Source of the DNA: Acidimicrobiaceae bacterium
GTDB lineage: Bacteria > Actinomycetota > Acidimicrobiia > Acidimicrobiales > Ilumatobacteraceae
Direction of reading: 5' to 3'
NCBI GenBank assembly: GCA_020637295.1
Contig: JACJWF010000011.1
Location: 1-64,000, forward strand
Length of the DNA: 64,000 nucleotides
The notes below the pieces were generated by a model, which was not told the DNA's origin, did no database searches, and was given only the letters and a program-made list of their open reading frames with translations. The number at the start of each line of letters is the position of its first letter. Position 1 is the first letter of the stretch. The position numbers and the translations under genes are program-made. Positions 31,748-40,071 of the stretch are shown one piece after another.

Positions 31748-32431
31748 TCAGTCGTCGATGAGGGAGCCGAACGCCAGCGCACCCCCGGCACCGAAGACCG
31801 CGGCGAACAGGGCGAGCAGGCCGAACCAGGGCCAGCCCTCACTGGGCATCGCGTCGTTGGTGCCGAGCGCCGCTTCGGTCGCCCGGGTTGCACCGATCAG
31901 GACGGGTGCCACCACCGGGAGCAGGAGGAGCGGGAGCAAGGTCTCCCTCCCTCTGGCCCCGGCAGCGAGACCGCCGTAGAGCGTACCGACGAAGGCCAGC
32001 CCGGCGGTCGCGGCCACGTAGGTGGCAAGCAGCACACCCACCCCGCCGGCCGGCACCTCGGTGCGGTACAGGAGGATGGCAGCCACCAGCAGCACGGCCT
32101 CGAGCACGGCCAACTGGGCGGCCAGCGCCAGCGCCTTGCCGAGAAAGATGCCGCTGGAGCGCACGCCCGCCACCTTCAGCGCGTCCAGCGCACCGTCGGC
32201 GGTCTCCACCGCGAACGCCCGCTGCACCAGCACCAAGAGGGAGAACATGGCCGCCAGCCACACCAGGCCGGGCGCGACACGGGTGAGCGCCTGGTCGTTG
32301 TCCAGGGCGAACGCGAACATCACCATCACCAGGGCAGCGAACGGCAGCACCTGGTTGGTGACCACACGGCTGCGCCACTCCACCCGCAGGTCCTTGGCCG
32401 CCACCAGGCGGGCGATCTGCCAGGTGCTCAC
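31748..32431 (-). CDS. ccmB: Heme exporter membrane subunit CcmB
   Basis: 227 residues with six hydrophobic helices. The N-terminal WQIARLVAAKDLRVEWRSR and the LEAVLLVAAILLYRT and LLPLLLLPVVAPVLIGATRA segments are typical of CcmB, the permease of the CcmAB(CD) ABC complex. It starts at a GTG overlapping the ccmA stop. Confidence 0.94.
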   Translation of the reverse strand: MSTWQIARLVAAKDLRVEWRSRVVTNQVLPFAALVMVMFAFALDNDQALTRVAPGLVWLAAMFSLLVLVQRAFAVETADGALDALKVAGVRSSGIFLGKALALAAQLAVLEAVLLVAAILLYRTEVPAGGVGVLLATYVAATAGLAFVGTLYGGLAAGARGRETLLPLLLLPVVAPVLIGATRATEAALGTNDAMPSEGWPWFGLLALFAAVFGAGGALAFGSLIDD

Positions 32432-33063
32432 CGGACCTGCCCCCCGGCCACCTCGACCGTCCGCGTGGCCAGCGACCCGGCGCGCTCCAGTTCATGGCTG
32501 GCCACCAGCACGGTGGCGCCGGATGCCGCAGCCTCACGCAGGGTGGCGTCCAACTCGTCGCGGCCGGTGGCGTCCAGCCCGGCGTGCGGCTCGTCCAGCA
32601 GCCACAGGCCGGCGCGCCGGGCCACCAGGCAGGCCAGCGCGGTGCGCCGCCGCTGCCCGGCCGACAGCCGGGCCACCCGGACGTGCGCCAGGCGGGCAGC
32701 CAGGCCCATCCGTTCCATCGCGGCGCTCACCTCGTCCTGGCTGGCCCCGACGGTGGCACCCCAGAAGCGCACATTGTCCGCCACCGTCAGGTCCGCGTAC
32801 AGCCCGTTGGAGTGGCCGAGCAGGCCGACATGGCGGCGCACGGACGTGCGATCCACCGACAGATCGTGGCCGAGTACCTCGGCCGTGCCCCGCTCCACGG
32901 CCAGCAGACCGGCGCACAGCCGTAGCAGTGACGTCTTGCCCGCTCCGTTCGGCCCCTGGAGCAGGACGATCTCCCCGCGCTCCACCGTCAGCGTGGCCCC
33001 GGCCAGCACCGGGAACCCGCCGACCACGGCCACCACGTCGGTGAGGCGCACGACCGGTTCCAC
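32428..33063 (-). CDS. ccmA: Heme exporter ATP-binding protein CcmA
   Basis: An ABC ATPase of 211 residues that powers release of heme-loaded CcmE. Walker A is LLQGPNGAGKTSLLRL, the Q-loop region HVGLLGHSNGLYADLTV has His in place of the common Gln, the signature is ARLSAGQRRRTALA and Walker B is LWLLDEPHAGLDATG with VLVASHE as the H-loop. The start is a GTG at 33063. It is the first gene of the ccm operon, divergent from the sortase gene with a 75-nt gap. Confidence 0.95.
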   Translation of the reverse strand: MEPVVRLTDVVAVVGGFPVLAGATLTVERGEIVLLQGPNGAGKTSLLRLCAGLLAVERGTAEVLGHDLSVDRTSVRRHVGLLGHSNGLYADLTVADNVRFWGATVGASQDEVSAAMERMGLAARLAHVRVARLSAGQRRRTALACLVARRAGLWLLDEPHAGLDATGRDELDATLREAAASGATVLVASHELERAGSLATRTVEVAGGQVR

Positions 33064-33138
33064 GAGGCACAGACGCTAACCGCCGGGCGGCAGGTCGCGA
33101 CAGCCCGCGCCCACGCCCGGCCGGTAGCGTCAACGCCC

Positions 33139-34290
33139 GTGAAGTTCCGCGGGCGGGAGCGCATCCCCTACTTCGACCGCCCCCAGCAGCCCCGCGACTG
33201 GCGTTTCTGGGTGGGCGGCCTGGGAAAGGTGCTCATCGCGCTCGGCCTGCTGATGTTCGGGTTCGTCGCCTACCAGCTGTGGGGCACCGGCCTGCAGACC
33301 GCCCAGGCGCAAAACCGGCTGGACGACGACTGGGCCGCCCAGCTGGCCAGCACGACGACCACCATCGAGGTCACCACCACCAGCACGCCGGACACCACCC
33401 TGCCTGGCGACACCACCACCAGTTCGTCCAGCACGGTGCCGGTGGCCCCCACGTCGCCTCCGGTGGAGAGCGGCACCGCGATCGCCCGCCTGAAGATCCC
33501 GGCCATCGATCTGGACTGGATAGTCGTGGAGGGGGTCACCCCCAACGACCTGAAGGACGGCCCCGGCCACTTCCGCGAGACCGTCATGCCTGGCCAGCTG
33601 GGCAACTCCGTGCTCGCCGGCCACCGCACCACCTACGGCGCCCCGTTCTTCGACCTGGACAAGCTGCAACCCGGCGACCTGATCACCGTGGAAACCCGGG
33701 TGGGCACCTACGTCTACGAGGTCACCGGTTCCGAGGTGGTGGGTCCCAACGACTACGCGCTGGTCGTGCCGACCAAGGACCCCACGGTGGCGACGCTGAC
33801 CCTGTCCACCTGCCATCCGGCGTACACGGCGAAGGACCGCCTGATCATCCGCGCCACCCTGGTGGCCGAGCAGAGCTCGCAGGTGTACGCCCCACCCTCG
33901 GCCACCGTGCCGGACAACGGCCCGGACACCGTGCCGCCGACGCTGCCGGGCGACACCCTCCCTGGCGAGGACGGCACCCTGCCCGGCGACAGCGACACCA
34001 CCGCCGTCACCGCCGACTCCACCACCGACACGGTGCCGGCCCCCACCGCAGCCCCGATCGACGAGTCGTACGAGGACGCCTTCACCCAGGGCTGGTTCGA
34101 CGATTCTGCCGCCTGGCCGCACGTGCTCGGCTGGCTGGCGTTGCTGACGGCCATCTGCGTGGGCGCCTACTACGCCGGCAAGGCCGCCCGGCGGCTGTGG
34201 GTCAGCTTCCTCGTCGCGATCATCCCGTTCGTGATCGGGCTCTACTTCTTCTACGAGAACGTCAACCGTCTCCTGCCTCCCGGATTGTGA
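33139..34290 (+). CDS. Sortase (class E-like) with two membrane segments
   Basis: 383 residues. The order is: a cytoplasmic basic start, a transmembrane helix (GKVLIALGLLMFGFVAYQL), a Thr/Ser linker (about 70-110), the catalytic domain, a second acidic Thr-rich linker and two C-terminal helices. The catalytic residues are His162 (VLAGHRTTYG), Cys225 (TLSTCHPAYT) and the Arg in DRLIIRATL. Such enzymes attach LPXTG-type proteins to the wall. The C-terminal helices are an unusual addition. TAGCGT (33125-33130), 8 nt before the GTG, is a likely leaderless -10. Confidence 0.92.
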   Translation: MKFRGRERIPYFDRPQQPRDWRFWVGGLGKVLIALGLLMFGFVAYQLWGTGLQTAQAQNRLDDDWAAQLASTTTTIEVTTTSTPDTTLPGDTTTSSSSTVPVAPTSPPVESGTAIARLKIPAIDLDWIVVEGVTPNDLKDGPGHFRETVMPGQLGNSVLAGHRTTYGAPFFDLDKLQPGDLITVETRVGTYVYEVTGSEVVGPNDYALVVPTKDPTVATLTLSTCHPAYTAKDRLIIRATLVAEQSSQVYAPPSATVPDNGPDTVPPTLPGDTLPGEDGTLPGDSDTTAVTADSTTDTVPAPTAAPIDESYEDAFTQGWFDDSAAWPHVLGWLALLTAICVGAYYAGKAARRLWVSFLVAIIPFVIGLYFFYENVNRLLPPGL

Positions 34291-34568
34291 CCGTGCCGAC
34301 TTCCCCACAGCCCACCCCCACCGACCCCGTCCGCGCCCGCCGCCAGCAGGTGGCCCGCTGGACACTCCTCGCCAACCGGGTCGGGTACCTCTTCGTCGCG
34401 CTCGCCGTCGCCACCTTCATCATCGGGTTCGCGATCAGCTTCAACGGTGCCGTCGCCACGATCGTCATCGTGTCGCTGGTCATCGGCTGCCTCCTGCTGG
34501 CCCCCTCGATCGTGCTCGGTTACGCGGTGAAGGCGGCCGAGCGGGAGGATCGGGAGCGCGGACTCTGA
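34287..34568 (+). CDS. Small two-helix membrane protein
   Basis: 93 residues, with a Pro/Thr-rich start, a basic stretch (DPVRARRQQVARW) and two transmembrane helices (GYLFVALAVATFIIGFAISF, VIVSLVIGCLLLAPSIVLGY), then a charged tail. Family unknown. The GTG at 34287 overlaps the sortase stop; a GTG at 34293 is equally possible. Coupling to the sortase suggests an accessory role. Confidence 0.7.
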   Translation: MTVPTSPQPTPTDPVRARRQQVARWTLLANRVGYLFVALAVATFIIGFAISFNGAVATIVIVSLVIGCLLLAPSIVLGYAVKAAEREDRERGL

Positions 34569-34577
34569 CGTTCCTTT

Positions 34578-34593
34578 GTTACCCTGTGGTAAC
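34578..34593. promoter_or_regulatory. Palindrome GTTACC-N4-GGTAAC before tetR
   Basis: gttacc, ctgt, ggtaac: perfect 6-bp arms, ending 3 nt before the tetR start codon. TACCCT (34580-34585) inside it could be the -10 box. This is the classic place for an autoregulatory TetR site. Similar palindromes occur at 61758-61771 (perfect) and 7903-7918 (one mismatch). Confidence 0.65.
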
Positions 34594-34596
34594 CGT

Positions 34597-35181
34597 ATGA
34601 GTGTCCGCCTCCCCGCCTCCGCTCGCCGCGAGCAGATCCTCGACGTCGCCGTCGAGGTGTTCGCCCACAACGGCTTCCACTCGACCTCGATGAACGATGT
34701 CGCGGAGGCCGCCGGCGTCACGAAGCCCGTGCTGTACCAGCACTTCGATTCCAAGCGGGAGCTGTACCTGGCACTGCTGGACGAAGCGGGCAACCGCCTG
34801 CGGGCCGCCGTGGCGAAGGCCGTGGCCGGCGCCACCACCGGCAAGGAGCAGACCGAGCTCGGCTTCAAGGCCTACTTCCGCTGGGTGGCGGAGGACCACG
34901 ACGCCTTCCTGCTGCTGTTCGGGTCCCGCGCCAACCGCGACGAAGAGTCCACCGCCACCATCCGGCGGATCACCGCGGCCACTGCGGCCGCGATCGCCCC
35001 GCTGATCGCGGCCGACATCGACCCGCAACACCAGTCGGTGCTGGCCCACGGCCTGGTCGGCCTGGCCGAGGGCGTCAGCCGCCACCTGGTGGAGATGGGC
35101 GAGACGTTCGACCCCGAGGTGCTCGGCCAGCAGATCGCCGACCTCGCCTGGGCCGGGCTGCGCGCCGTCCACCGCGCCTGA
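34597..35181 (+). CDS. TetR-family transcriptional regulator
   Basis: 194 residues. The DNA-binding part is strongly conserved: ARREQILDVAVEVFAHNGFH, then DVAEAAGVTKPVLYQHFDSK. The C-terminal domain (FKAYFRWVAEDHDAFLLLFG) forms the ligand pocket. The ATG at 34597 is chosen over one at 34576, which would put the operator inside the gene. It probably represses its own gene through the palindrome at 34578-34593 and may act at the similar sites before etfB and the 61797 glycosyltransferase gene. It is convergent with lhr. Confidence 0.9.
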   Translation: MSVRLPASARREQILDVAVEVFAHNGFHSTSMNDVAEAAGVTKPVLYQHFDSKRELYLALLDEAGNRLRAAVAKAVAGATTGKEQTELGFKAYFRWVAEDHDAFLLLFGSRANRDEESTATIRRITAATAAAIAPLIAADIDPQHQSVLAHGLVGLAEGVSRHLVEMGETFDPEVLGQQIADLAWAGLRAVHRA

Positions 35182-35186
35182 CGGTC

Positions 35187-38100
35187 TCACCCTCGGGCGA
35201 CGAACCCCTTGTAGCCCTCCACGAACCCTGCGCCGCGCAGCGCGTCGGCCCACGGGCCGTTGGGCGACACCGCCTCGCCGTCCACCTTGCGGACCTCGAT
35301 GCTGCGCGCCCGCCCGTCCGCCACCAGCCCCGCCAGGGCAGTGGCCCAACCCGGGTCGGCCGGCGCCGCCTCGAACGCAACGACATGATGGGAACGCCGG
35401 TCGAACCACACCAGCGGCACCCCGCCGCGCAGCACCACCACGGCGCCGGCGCTCCGGGCCGGGCGGCCGGCGGTGGCCGGCCAGTCCACCGCGGCGCCGT
35501 ACGGCTGGGCCGGGTCGGTGGCGGCAAGGACCACCGGGGGCGGCACGTCCTCGGGGTGGAGCTCGGCGTCGGGCACGGTGCGGGCCGAGCGCAGCCGGTC
35601 CACCGCGCCGGGCAGGCCGAACTGGGCGGCCCCCAACCCGCTGACGAAGTAGCCGCGGCGGGCCTGGCCCCGTTCCTCCAGCACCTTCAGGACGCCGTAC
35701 ACGCTGGCGTACCCGCCGCGCACCCCCTCGGCCAGCACGGCCTCCCGCGCCACGACGCCGTAGCGCTCCAGCAGCTGCAGGGCCAGCGTGTGCGCGGCCA
35801 GCGTGCTGGGCGGCGCCGGCCCCAGCAGCGGTGCCACGAGACTCCAGCGGCCGGCGCCGAGCGGCGGGCCGATGCGGTTCAGCCGCCCCGGCCGGGGCCG
35901 CTGGCGGGGCGCGGACTTGGGTGTCGGCCCCACGCCACGTGCGCCGAGGTAGGCGCGCAGTGGGGCCAGCGAGTCGTTGGTGACCTCACCCGCCCACACG
36001 AGGTCCCACAGGGCGTGGAGGATCTCGGCATCCGTGGCCTCCGGCGCCGCCGCCCGCAACCCGCCCCAGAAGCTGGCCCCGCGCTGGGCGAGGTGGGCAC
36101 GCAGGGCGTCGTGCAGCGGCCCGTCGGGGGCCTCCTGCTGGTCCCATGCCTGGGCCAGGAACGGCAGCTGGTCGGCGAAGCACAGGCGGATGCGGCCGTC
36201 GCCCGAGCCAATGGCGCCCGCACCCACCCAGACCAGCTCGCCGGACGTGCACAGCTCGTCGAGCTGCGACGGCTGGTACTGGCGCAGGCGGGCCGGCAGC
36301 ACCTCGCGCTCCAGCGTGCTGGCCGGGATGGCGGCACCCTGCAACTGGCCGACGGACTCCACCAGCGCGTCGAGGCCGCGGCGGTCGGCCCCGACCCCGT
36401 GCCAGGCGACCAGGAAGCGGGCGAACGCGTCCTGCTCCACGGGCTCCACCTCGCGGCGCAAGGTGGCCAGCGAGCGGCGCCGCAGCTGGCGCAGGACGTC
36501 GCCGTCGCACCACTCCGAGCCGGACCCGTTGGGACGGAACTCGCCGCGCACCACCTGCTCGCCCAGCGCGGCCAGCGCGCCGGCGGCGCGCTCGACGGAG
36601 ATGCCGAAGCGGTGGGCCACGTCGTCCGTGACGAACGGCCCGTGGGTGCGGGCGTAGCGGCCGACCAGGGTCTCCAGGGGCAGGGGCACCGCCTCGGTGA
36701 ACTCGCGGGGCAGGCCGAGCGGGACGTTGCAGCCCAACGCGTCGCGGTAGCGGGCGGCGTCCTCCGCGGCGATCCACCGTTCCTCCCCCGCGACCGCCAC
36801 CGTGATGGCCCGGCGTTGATGCTGCAGGTCGGCCAGCCAGGTCGCGGCGGACCCACTGCCCTCGCAACGCAGGTCGGCCTCGGCGACCGTGAGGTCGCCC
36901 ACCCGGCGCAGCACGTCGTGCAGCTCGTCGGCGCTGCGGGCGCGGCGGCCGTCGGCCAGCAGTTGCAGCTCCAGCTCCAGGTCGGCGAGGGCGCCGGGGT
37001 CCAGCAGCTCGCGCAGCTCCTCCGCGCCGAGCAGGTCGCGCAGGAGGTCCTTGTCCAGCGCCAGCGCGGCGGCACGGCGCTCCGCCAGGGGTGCGTCGCC
37101 CTCGTACATGTAGGCGGCGATCCAGTTGAACAGCAGGCTCTGGGCGAACGGGGACGCCTTCGCGGTGTCCACCTGCACCACCCGCACCTGGCGGTTGCGC
37201 AGCTGGGTGAGCACCTCGCGCAGGGCCGGCAGGTCGAACACGTCCTGCAGGCATTCCCGGCTGGTCTCCAGCAGCACCGGGAAGGTGGGGTACTTGCTGG
37301 CCACGGCGAGCAGGTCGTGGGCCCGCTGGCGCTGCTGCCACAGCGGGGTGCGCTGGTCCGGCCGGCGGCGGGGCAGCAGCAGGCTGCGTGCCGCGCACTC
37401 GCGGAACCGGGCGGAGAACAGCGATGTCTGCGGCAGGGCCTCCATCACCAGGTCGTCGATCTCGTCGGGGTCGATGACGAGGTCCTCCAACGGCAGGTCG
37501 TCGGCGGCCTCGGGCAGACGCAGGACGATGCCGTCGTCGGTCCACATCACCTCCACCGGCATGTCGAACCGGTCGCCCAGACGGCGCTGGATGGCCATCG
37601 CCCACGGGGCGTGCACCGGCGTGCCGAACGGGCTCAGCATGCAGACCCGCCAGTCGCCGATCTCGTCGCGGAAGCGTTCCACCACGACGGTGCGGTCGTC
37701 GGGCACCACGCCCGTGGCGTCCGCCTGCTCCCCGAGGTACAGCAGCACGTTGGTGGCTGCGAAGGCGTCCAGCCCGTAGTCGTTGATCAGGCCGCCCAAC
37801 GACTGCTCCGCCGACATGGCGCGCATCTCCCGCTGGAACGCGCCGAGTGCCCGGCCGAGCTCCAGCGGGCGGCCGGGCCGGTCGCCGTGCCAGAACGGCA
37901 TCTTCCCCGGCTCGCCGGGTGCCGGCGACACGACGACCCGTTCGAACGTGATGTCCTCGATCCGCCAGGTGCTGGCGCCGAGCAGGAACGTCTCGCCCGG
38001 GCGGCTCTCGTACACCATCTCCTCGTCCAGCTCGCCGACACGCGTGCCGTCCGGCAGGAACACGCCGAACAGGCCCCGGTCCGGGATGGTGCCGCCGCTG

Positions 38101-39674
38101 GTGATGGCCAGCCGCTTGGCGCCGTCGCGGGCGCGCAGGGTGCCGTTGACGCGGTCCCACACCAGGCGGGGGCGCAGCTCGTTGAACTCGTCGCTCGGGT
38201 AGCGGCCGGCCAACAGGTCGAGCACGTTGCGGAGCAGTTCGTCGCTGAGCTCGGCGAAGCAGGCGGCGCCCCGCACGGTGCGCCCGACCTCCTCCACCGT
38301 GCAGTCGGGGTGCATGCTGACGTGGGCCACGATCTGCTGGGCCAGCACGTCCAGCGGGTTGCGCAGGAAGCGGCTGGTCTCGATCAGCCCCTCCTTCATC
38401 CGCCGGGTGACCACGGCGGCCTCCAGCAGGTCCCCCCGGTGCTTGGGGTAGACCGTGCCCTTGCTGGGCTCGCCCACGCTGTGCCCGGCGCGGCCGATGC
38501 GCTGCAGGCCCCGGCTGACCGCGCCGGGGGACTCCACCTGGATGACGAGGTCCACCGCCCCCATGTCGATGCCGAGCTCCAGGCTGCTGGTGGCGACGAT
38601 GGCCCTCAGCTCGCCGCGCTTCAACTGGTCCTCGATGACCACCCGCTGGTCCCGCGCCAGGCTGCCGTGGTGGGCCTTCACCAGTTCGCCGTTCGGGCTG
38701 TTGGTGGCGACCCCCTCCTGCTCGGCGGCTTCGTTGAGCCGGGCGGCCAGGCGCTCCGTCAGGCGGCGGCCGTTGCAGAAGATGATGGTGCTGCGGTGGG
38801 CCAGCACCTGCTGGAGGATGCGCGGGTAGATGCTCGGCCAGATGCTGGTTCGCTGGGGGTTCAGCGCCATGTGGGCCGGGCCGCTCTGCAAGGACTCCGG
38901 GATGACCTGGCCGATGGCACCCATGTCCTCCACCGGGACCACGACGTCCACCTCCAGCGGCTTGCGCACCCCCGCGTCGACGATGGTGACCGGGCGACGG
39001 CCGCCGTCGGCGGCATGGCCGCCGAGGAAGTGGGCGATCTCCTCCAGCGGCCGCTGGGTGGCGCTGAGGCCGATCCGTTGGGGGCTCTGGCGTGTGATCT
39101 GCTCCAGCCGCTCCAGGCTGAGCATCAGATGGGCGCCGCGCTTGGTGGTGGCCATGGCGTGGATCTCGTCGATGATCACGGTGTCCACATTGACCAGCGT
39201 GTTGCGGATCTCGCTGGTGAGCATGAGGTAGAGGCTCTCCGGCGTGGTGATCAGCAGGTCCGGCGGGCGGCGACCGAGTTGCTGACGCTCCCGGCTGGTG
39301 GTGTCGCCGGTGCGCATCGCCACGGTGGGCTCGACGAACGGAACCTCCAGCCGCTCCGCCGCCAGGCGGATGCCCATCAGCGGCGAGCGCAGGTTCTTCT
39401 CCACGTCGAACGCCAGCGCCCGCAGCGGGCTGATGTAGAGCACCCGGGTACGGGCCTTCGGCTCGGGCGGTTCGCTGGTGACCAGCCGGTCGATGCTGCT
39501 GAGGAACGCCGTGAGCGTCTTGCCGCTGCCGGTGGGCGCGCAGACCAGCGTGTGCTGCCCGGACTGGATGGCAGGCCAGCCTTGCACCTGCGGCGGCGTG
39601 GGCTCCGGGAACGAGGCCGCGAACCACTCCCGCACCGCCGGGGAGAACCCCTCGAGCACCGGGTGGTCGGCCAT
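35187..39674 (-). CDS. lhr: Large helicase-related protein Lhr
   Basis: A 1495-residue SF2 3'-5' helicase, full length for the family. Residues about 1-850 hold the helicase core: the Q-like motif FPEPTPPQVQGWPAIQSG, Walker A CAPTGSGKTLTAFL, DEIHAMATTKRGAHL (DEIH box), LSATQRPLEEIAHFL, SLELGIDMGAVDLVIQ and QRIGRAGHSVGEPSKGTVYP. A winged helix, an Lhr-core domain and the long C-terminal Lhr-CTD follow. It acts in DNA repair. The ATG at 39674 (MADHPVLEGFSPAVREWF) is the natural start. The gene has a long antisense open frame that is only a GC-bias shadow. Confidence 0.96.
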   Translation of the reverse strand: MADHPVLEGFSPAVREWFAASFPEPTPPQVQGWPAIQSGQHTLVCAPTGSGKTLTAFLSSIDRLVTSEPPEPKARTRVLYISPLRALAFDVEKNLRSPLMGIRLAAERLEVPFVEPTVAMRTGDTTSRERQQLGRRPPDLLITTPESLYLMLTSEIRNTLVNVDTVIIDEIHAMATTKRGAHLMLSLERLEQITRQSPQRIGLSATQRPLEEIAHFLGGHAADGGRRPVTIVDAGVRKPLEVDVVVPVEDMGAIGQVIPESLQSGPAHMALNPQRTSIWPSIYPRILQQVLAHRSTIIFCNGRRLTERLAARLNEAAEQEGVATNSPNGELVKAHHGSLARDQRVVIEDQLKRGELRAIVATSSLELGIDMGAVDLVIQVESPGAVSRGLQRIGRAGHSVGEPSKGTVYPKHRGDLLEAAVVTRRMKEGLIETSRFLRNPLDVLAQQIVAHVSMHPDCTVEEVGRTVRGAACFAELSDELLRNVLDLLAGRYPSDEFNELRPRLVWDRVNGTLRARDGAKRLAITSGGTIPDRGLFGVFLPDGTRVGELDEEMVYESRPGETFLLGASTWRIEDITFERVVVSPAPGEPGKMPFWHGDRPGRPLELGRALGAFQREMRAMSAEQSLGGLINDYGLDAFAATNVLLYLGEQADATGVVPDDRTVVVERFRDEIGDWRVCMLSPFGTPVHAPWAMAIQRRLGDRFDMPVEVMWTDDGIVLRLPEAADDLPLEDLVIDPDEIDDLVMEALPQTSLFSARFRECAARSLLLPRRRPDQRTPLWQQRQRAHDLLAVASKYPTFPVLLETSRECLQDVFDLPALREVLTQLRNRQVRVVQVDTAKASPFAQSLLFNWIAAYMYEGDAPLAERRAAALALDKDLLRDLLGAEELRELLDPGALADLELELQLLADGRRARSADELHDVLRRVGDLTVAEADLRCEGSGSAATWLADLQHQRRAITVAVAGEERWIAAEDAARYRDALGCNVPLGLPREFTEAVPLPLETLVGRYARTHGPFVTDDVAHRFGISVERAAGALAALGEQVVRGEFRPNGSGSEWCDGDVLRQLRRRSLATLRREVEPVEQDAFARFLVAWHGVGADRRGLDALVESVGQLQGAAIPASTLEREVLPARLRQYQPSQLDELCTSGELVWVGAGAIGSGDGRIRLCFADQLPFLAQAWDQQEAPDGPLHDALRAHLAQRGASFWGGLRAAAPEATDAEILHALWDLVWAGEVTNDSLAPLRAYLGARGVGPTPKSAPRQRPRPGRLNRIGPPLGAGRWSLVAPLLGPAPPSTLAAHTLALQLLERYGVVAREAVLAEGVRGGYASVYGVLKVLEERGQARRGYFVSGLGAAQFGLPGAVDRLRSARTVPDAELHPEDVPPPVVLAATDPAQPYGAAVDWPATAGRPARSAGAVVVLRGGVPLVWFDRRSHHVVAFEAAPADPGWATALAGLVADGRARSIEVRKVDGEAVSPNGPWADALRGAGFVEGYKGFVARG

Positions 39675-39819
39675 CGCCGTGCAGGCTACGCCGGGGGTGC
39701 GCGGGAGTTTCCGTGCGACGCCGCACCAACCCGTCGGAGGCCCCGCCCAACAACACCTCCAGCGGCCGTCGAACTCGGCGCGGCGGCGCAAGTCGGCGCT
39801 CGACTCGTTGATCCGGATG

Positions 39820-39978
39820 ACGTGCGATGCGGCCCCAGTCGAACCCGTCCTGGCGGGCCAGGCGCACGGCCCTCACGAGCAGCCACTCCACCTCCTCCTG
39901 CAGCGCGCGGGTCGAGGCGAGGGCGAGGCGGGGGTCGGAACCGCCCGCATCGCGGATGAGGGTTCGAAGATCGTGCAT
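39820..39978 (-). pseudogene. Probable HTH-protein remnant upstream of lhr
   Basis: After a strong ribosome site (GGAGGAAG) an ATG at 39978 opens a frame starting MHDLRTLIRDAGG, then ALASTRALQEEVEWLLVRAV and RLARQDGFDWGRIA. This is the start of a small actinobacterial sigma-like helix-turn-helix protein, but the recognition helix expected next is not found in any frame with confidence, and the open frame then runs on senselessly through lhr. I read it as a frameshifted or truncated gene. The rest of the 397-nt gap between lhr and yjjI holds nothing else I can name. Confidence 0.45.
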
Positions 39979-40071
39979 GGGACTTCCTCCGGCGAACGTG
40001 CTGACAGGGTCGGGGGAAGCCGTGCCGAAGGACCCTACCGGCGCGGCTGTGACCCCCGGCACGCTGGACGG

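Noticed and set aside
35385..39959. A 1524-codon open frame on the plus strand opposite lhr
   Set aside because: It has no known motif, is full of Gly, Ala, Arg, Gln and His runs, and mirrors the codon structure of lhr. It is a GC-bias shadow.
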